A stretch of 64,000 bases of DNA. Origin: Myxococcales bacterium (lineage in GTDB: Bacteria > Myxococcota_A > Polyangia > Polyangiales > Polyangiaceae). Position numbers and translations under genes: made by a program. Below, one piece after another: positions 63,262-64,000 of this stretch; position 1 is the first letter of the stretch, and every line of letters starts with the position of its first letter. The stretch lies in the NCBI GenBank assembly GCA_903642325.1, contig CAHJWM010000001.1:1-64000 (forward strand). The letters are read 5' to 3'. The notes below the pieces were generated by a model. The model was not told the DNA's origin and did not search any database. It saw only the letters and a program-made list of their open reading frames with translations.

Positions 63262-64000
63262 TCAACACCAACGTACACGAACGCGATAGGTCAACTTGGT
63301 TTCCGAGCGTGGCCCGAGTGGCACGTCGAACGTAAACGTCCGCGCGTCTTTCTTGGTGACGGGCAGGCTGGAAGACACGATCTCCCAATCGCCGCCCGCC
63401 GGCTCGTCGACCAGCACCGTCTCGGCCACATCCTTGTGATTGCGAAGCTTGATTTCCCACGCGCTCTCATTCACGCACGCGCTGATCGCCTGCCACGCCG
63501 TTTCGGTTCGGTCCGCCACCACATCGAACGCGTCACCAAGCTTGATGCGGATGCGTTCGTCGCGCGGCGTGTGCTCGATCGCGTCCTCGCCAATGAATTG
63601 CTGTAGCCCGCTTACATCAGACTTGTAGACGCGCACCGTGCCCTTCGGCAGCGGCATGCCCAGGTGGTTGTTTGATTTGTTCTGGAAGTCCAAGTAAACC
63701 CCGACCTTTTGATTCGAGACAACGCGCCCGTAATTGCCTCGAAAATACGATTCGGCGCCGAAGAAGATCAGCTTCTTCGAGAGGGTGATGCCCGACGCCT
63801 CGAGCAAGCTCACTTGCTTTTGCTCCTTGTCGAGCAGGTTGGTCGGGCGCTGTAACTCATACAAATGGTACTCGAATAAGCCCTGCTCCTTGAACTGCGG
63901 CGCTGGCGCGGAGAGCGGAATCGCGATGCTGGATTCCATCGGCGGCGATGGTGGTGGCGGCGTCAAGCGCTGCACGTCGCCTGCGACCAACTTGAGCTCT
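63262..64000 (-). CDS. DUF4139 protein, second copy, cut by window edge
   Basis: The C-terminal 246 residues or so of a paralogue; its 5' part lies beyond 64000 and the frame is open to the edge. It matches the complete copy block by block: EYHLYELQRPTNLLDKEQ, GVYLDFQNKSNNHLGMPLP, RVYKSDVSGLQQFIGEDAI and WEIKLRNHKDVAETVLVD. A Pro-rich insertion (LTPPPPSPP) replaces the equivalent loop. The two genes are tandem, 16 bp apart, and form a probable operon arisen by duplication. Confidence 0.85.
   Translation of the reverse strand, partial: ELKLVAGDVQRLTPPPPSPPMESSIAIPLSAPAPQFKEQGLFEYHLYELQRPTNLLDKEQKQVSLLEASGITLSKKLIFFGAESYFRGNYGRVVSNQKVGVYLDFQNKSNNHLGMPLPKGTVRVYKSDVSGLQQFIGEDAIEHTPRDERIRIKLGDAFDVVADRTETAWQAISACVNESAWEIKLRNHKDVAETVLVDEPAGGDWEIVSSSLPVTKKDARTFTFDVPLGPRSETKLTYRVRVRWC

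Overview
The window is high-GC bacterial DNA whose content points to a myxobacterium or close relative (Myxococcota, probably Polyangia). The grounds are lipoprotein enzymes on long Gly/Ala/Ser linkers, a DUF1592/DUF1588-like cytochrome protein paired with a DUF1501 protein, a CheB-CheR-PAS fusion followed by a hybrid histidine kinase, two DUF2079 membrane proteins, frequent GTG/TTG starts, and almost no spacing inside operons. No phage, integrase, IS element, rRNA or CRISPR array is visible. The only RNA gene is tRNA-Lys(CUU) at 31161-31233 on the minus strand.

Layout. 1-6.5 kb: small membrane protein, GH18 lipoprotein, a 14-copy heptanucleotide array, a large repeat-containing lipoprotein, a DUF3047 protein and a thioredoxin-like protein. 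6.8-10.3 kb: the cytochrome-like/DUF1501 pair. 10.4-15 kb: a minus-strand operon of a sulfatase lipoprotein with a collagen-like stalk, a YkgJ-type Cys-cluster protein and a radical-SAM sulfatase maturase. 15.3-18.6 kb: an endonuclease/exonuclease/phosphatase-fold protein, a hemerythrin and an MscS channel. 18.7-23.3 kb: CheB-CheR-PAS fusion overlapping a hybrid kinase. 23.4-27.6 kb: MacAB-like export operon (adaptor, ATPase, two FtsX-type permeases). 28.2-31.2 kb: unknown lipoprotein, stalked esterase lipoprotein, a frameshifted histidine phosphatase and the tRNA. 31.4-39.4 kb: Nudix, APH-like kinase, CWC protein, sensor kinase, Pro-rich lipoprotein, MCP, transglutaminase-like protein and a WXXGXW lipoprotein. 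39.5-57.2 kb: a surface-glycan island. 57.2-64 kb: an outer-membrane-domain/SppA fusion, MotA/MotB and tandem DUF4139 genes, the second cut by the window edge.

How the parts may work together. The glycan island holds four large GT-C-like or related membrane glycosyltransferases, a DPM-like GT2, a GtrB-like polyprenyl-phosphate glycosyltransferase, two DUF2079 proteins, an LPG-synthase-TM protein, a methyltransferase, a discoidin-domain membrane protein and a UDP-sugar pyrophosphorylase. One reading is UDP-sugar, then lipid-P-sugar (GtrB), then transfer to a surface polymer outside the membrane; this is inferred from families and clustering. The sulfatase operon looks like a self-contained unit of a surface hydrolase and its activating enzyme. 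Its active-site motif reads Ser-Ala-Ile-Thr-Arg rather than the usual Cys/Ser-x-Pro/Ala-x-Arg. Three hydrolase lipoproteins (GH18, sulfatase, esterase) share a lipid anchor, low-complexity stalk and enzyme plan.

Functions come from motif reading by eye, without database searches. Starts were chosen by signal peptide, ribosome-binding site and overlap, and many GTG/TTG starts remain tentative.
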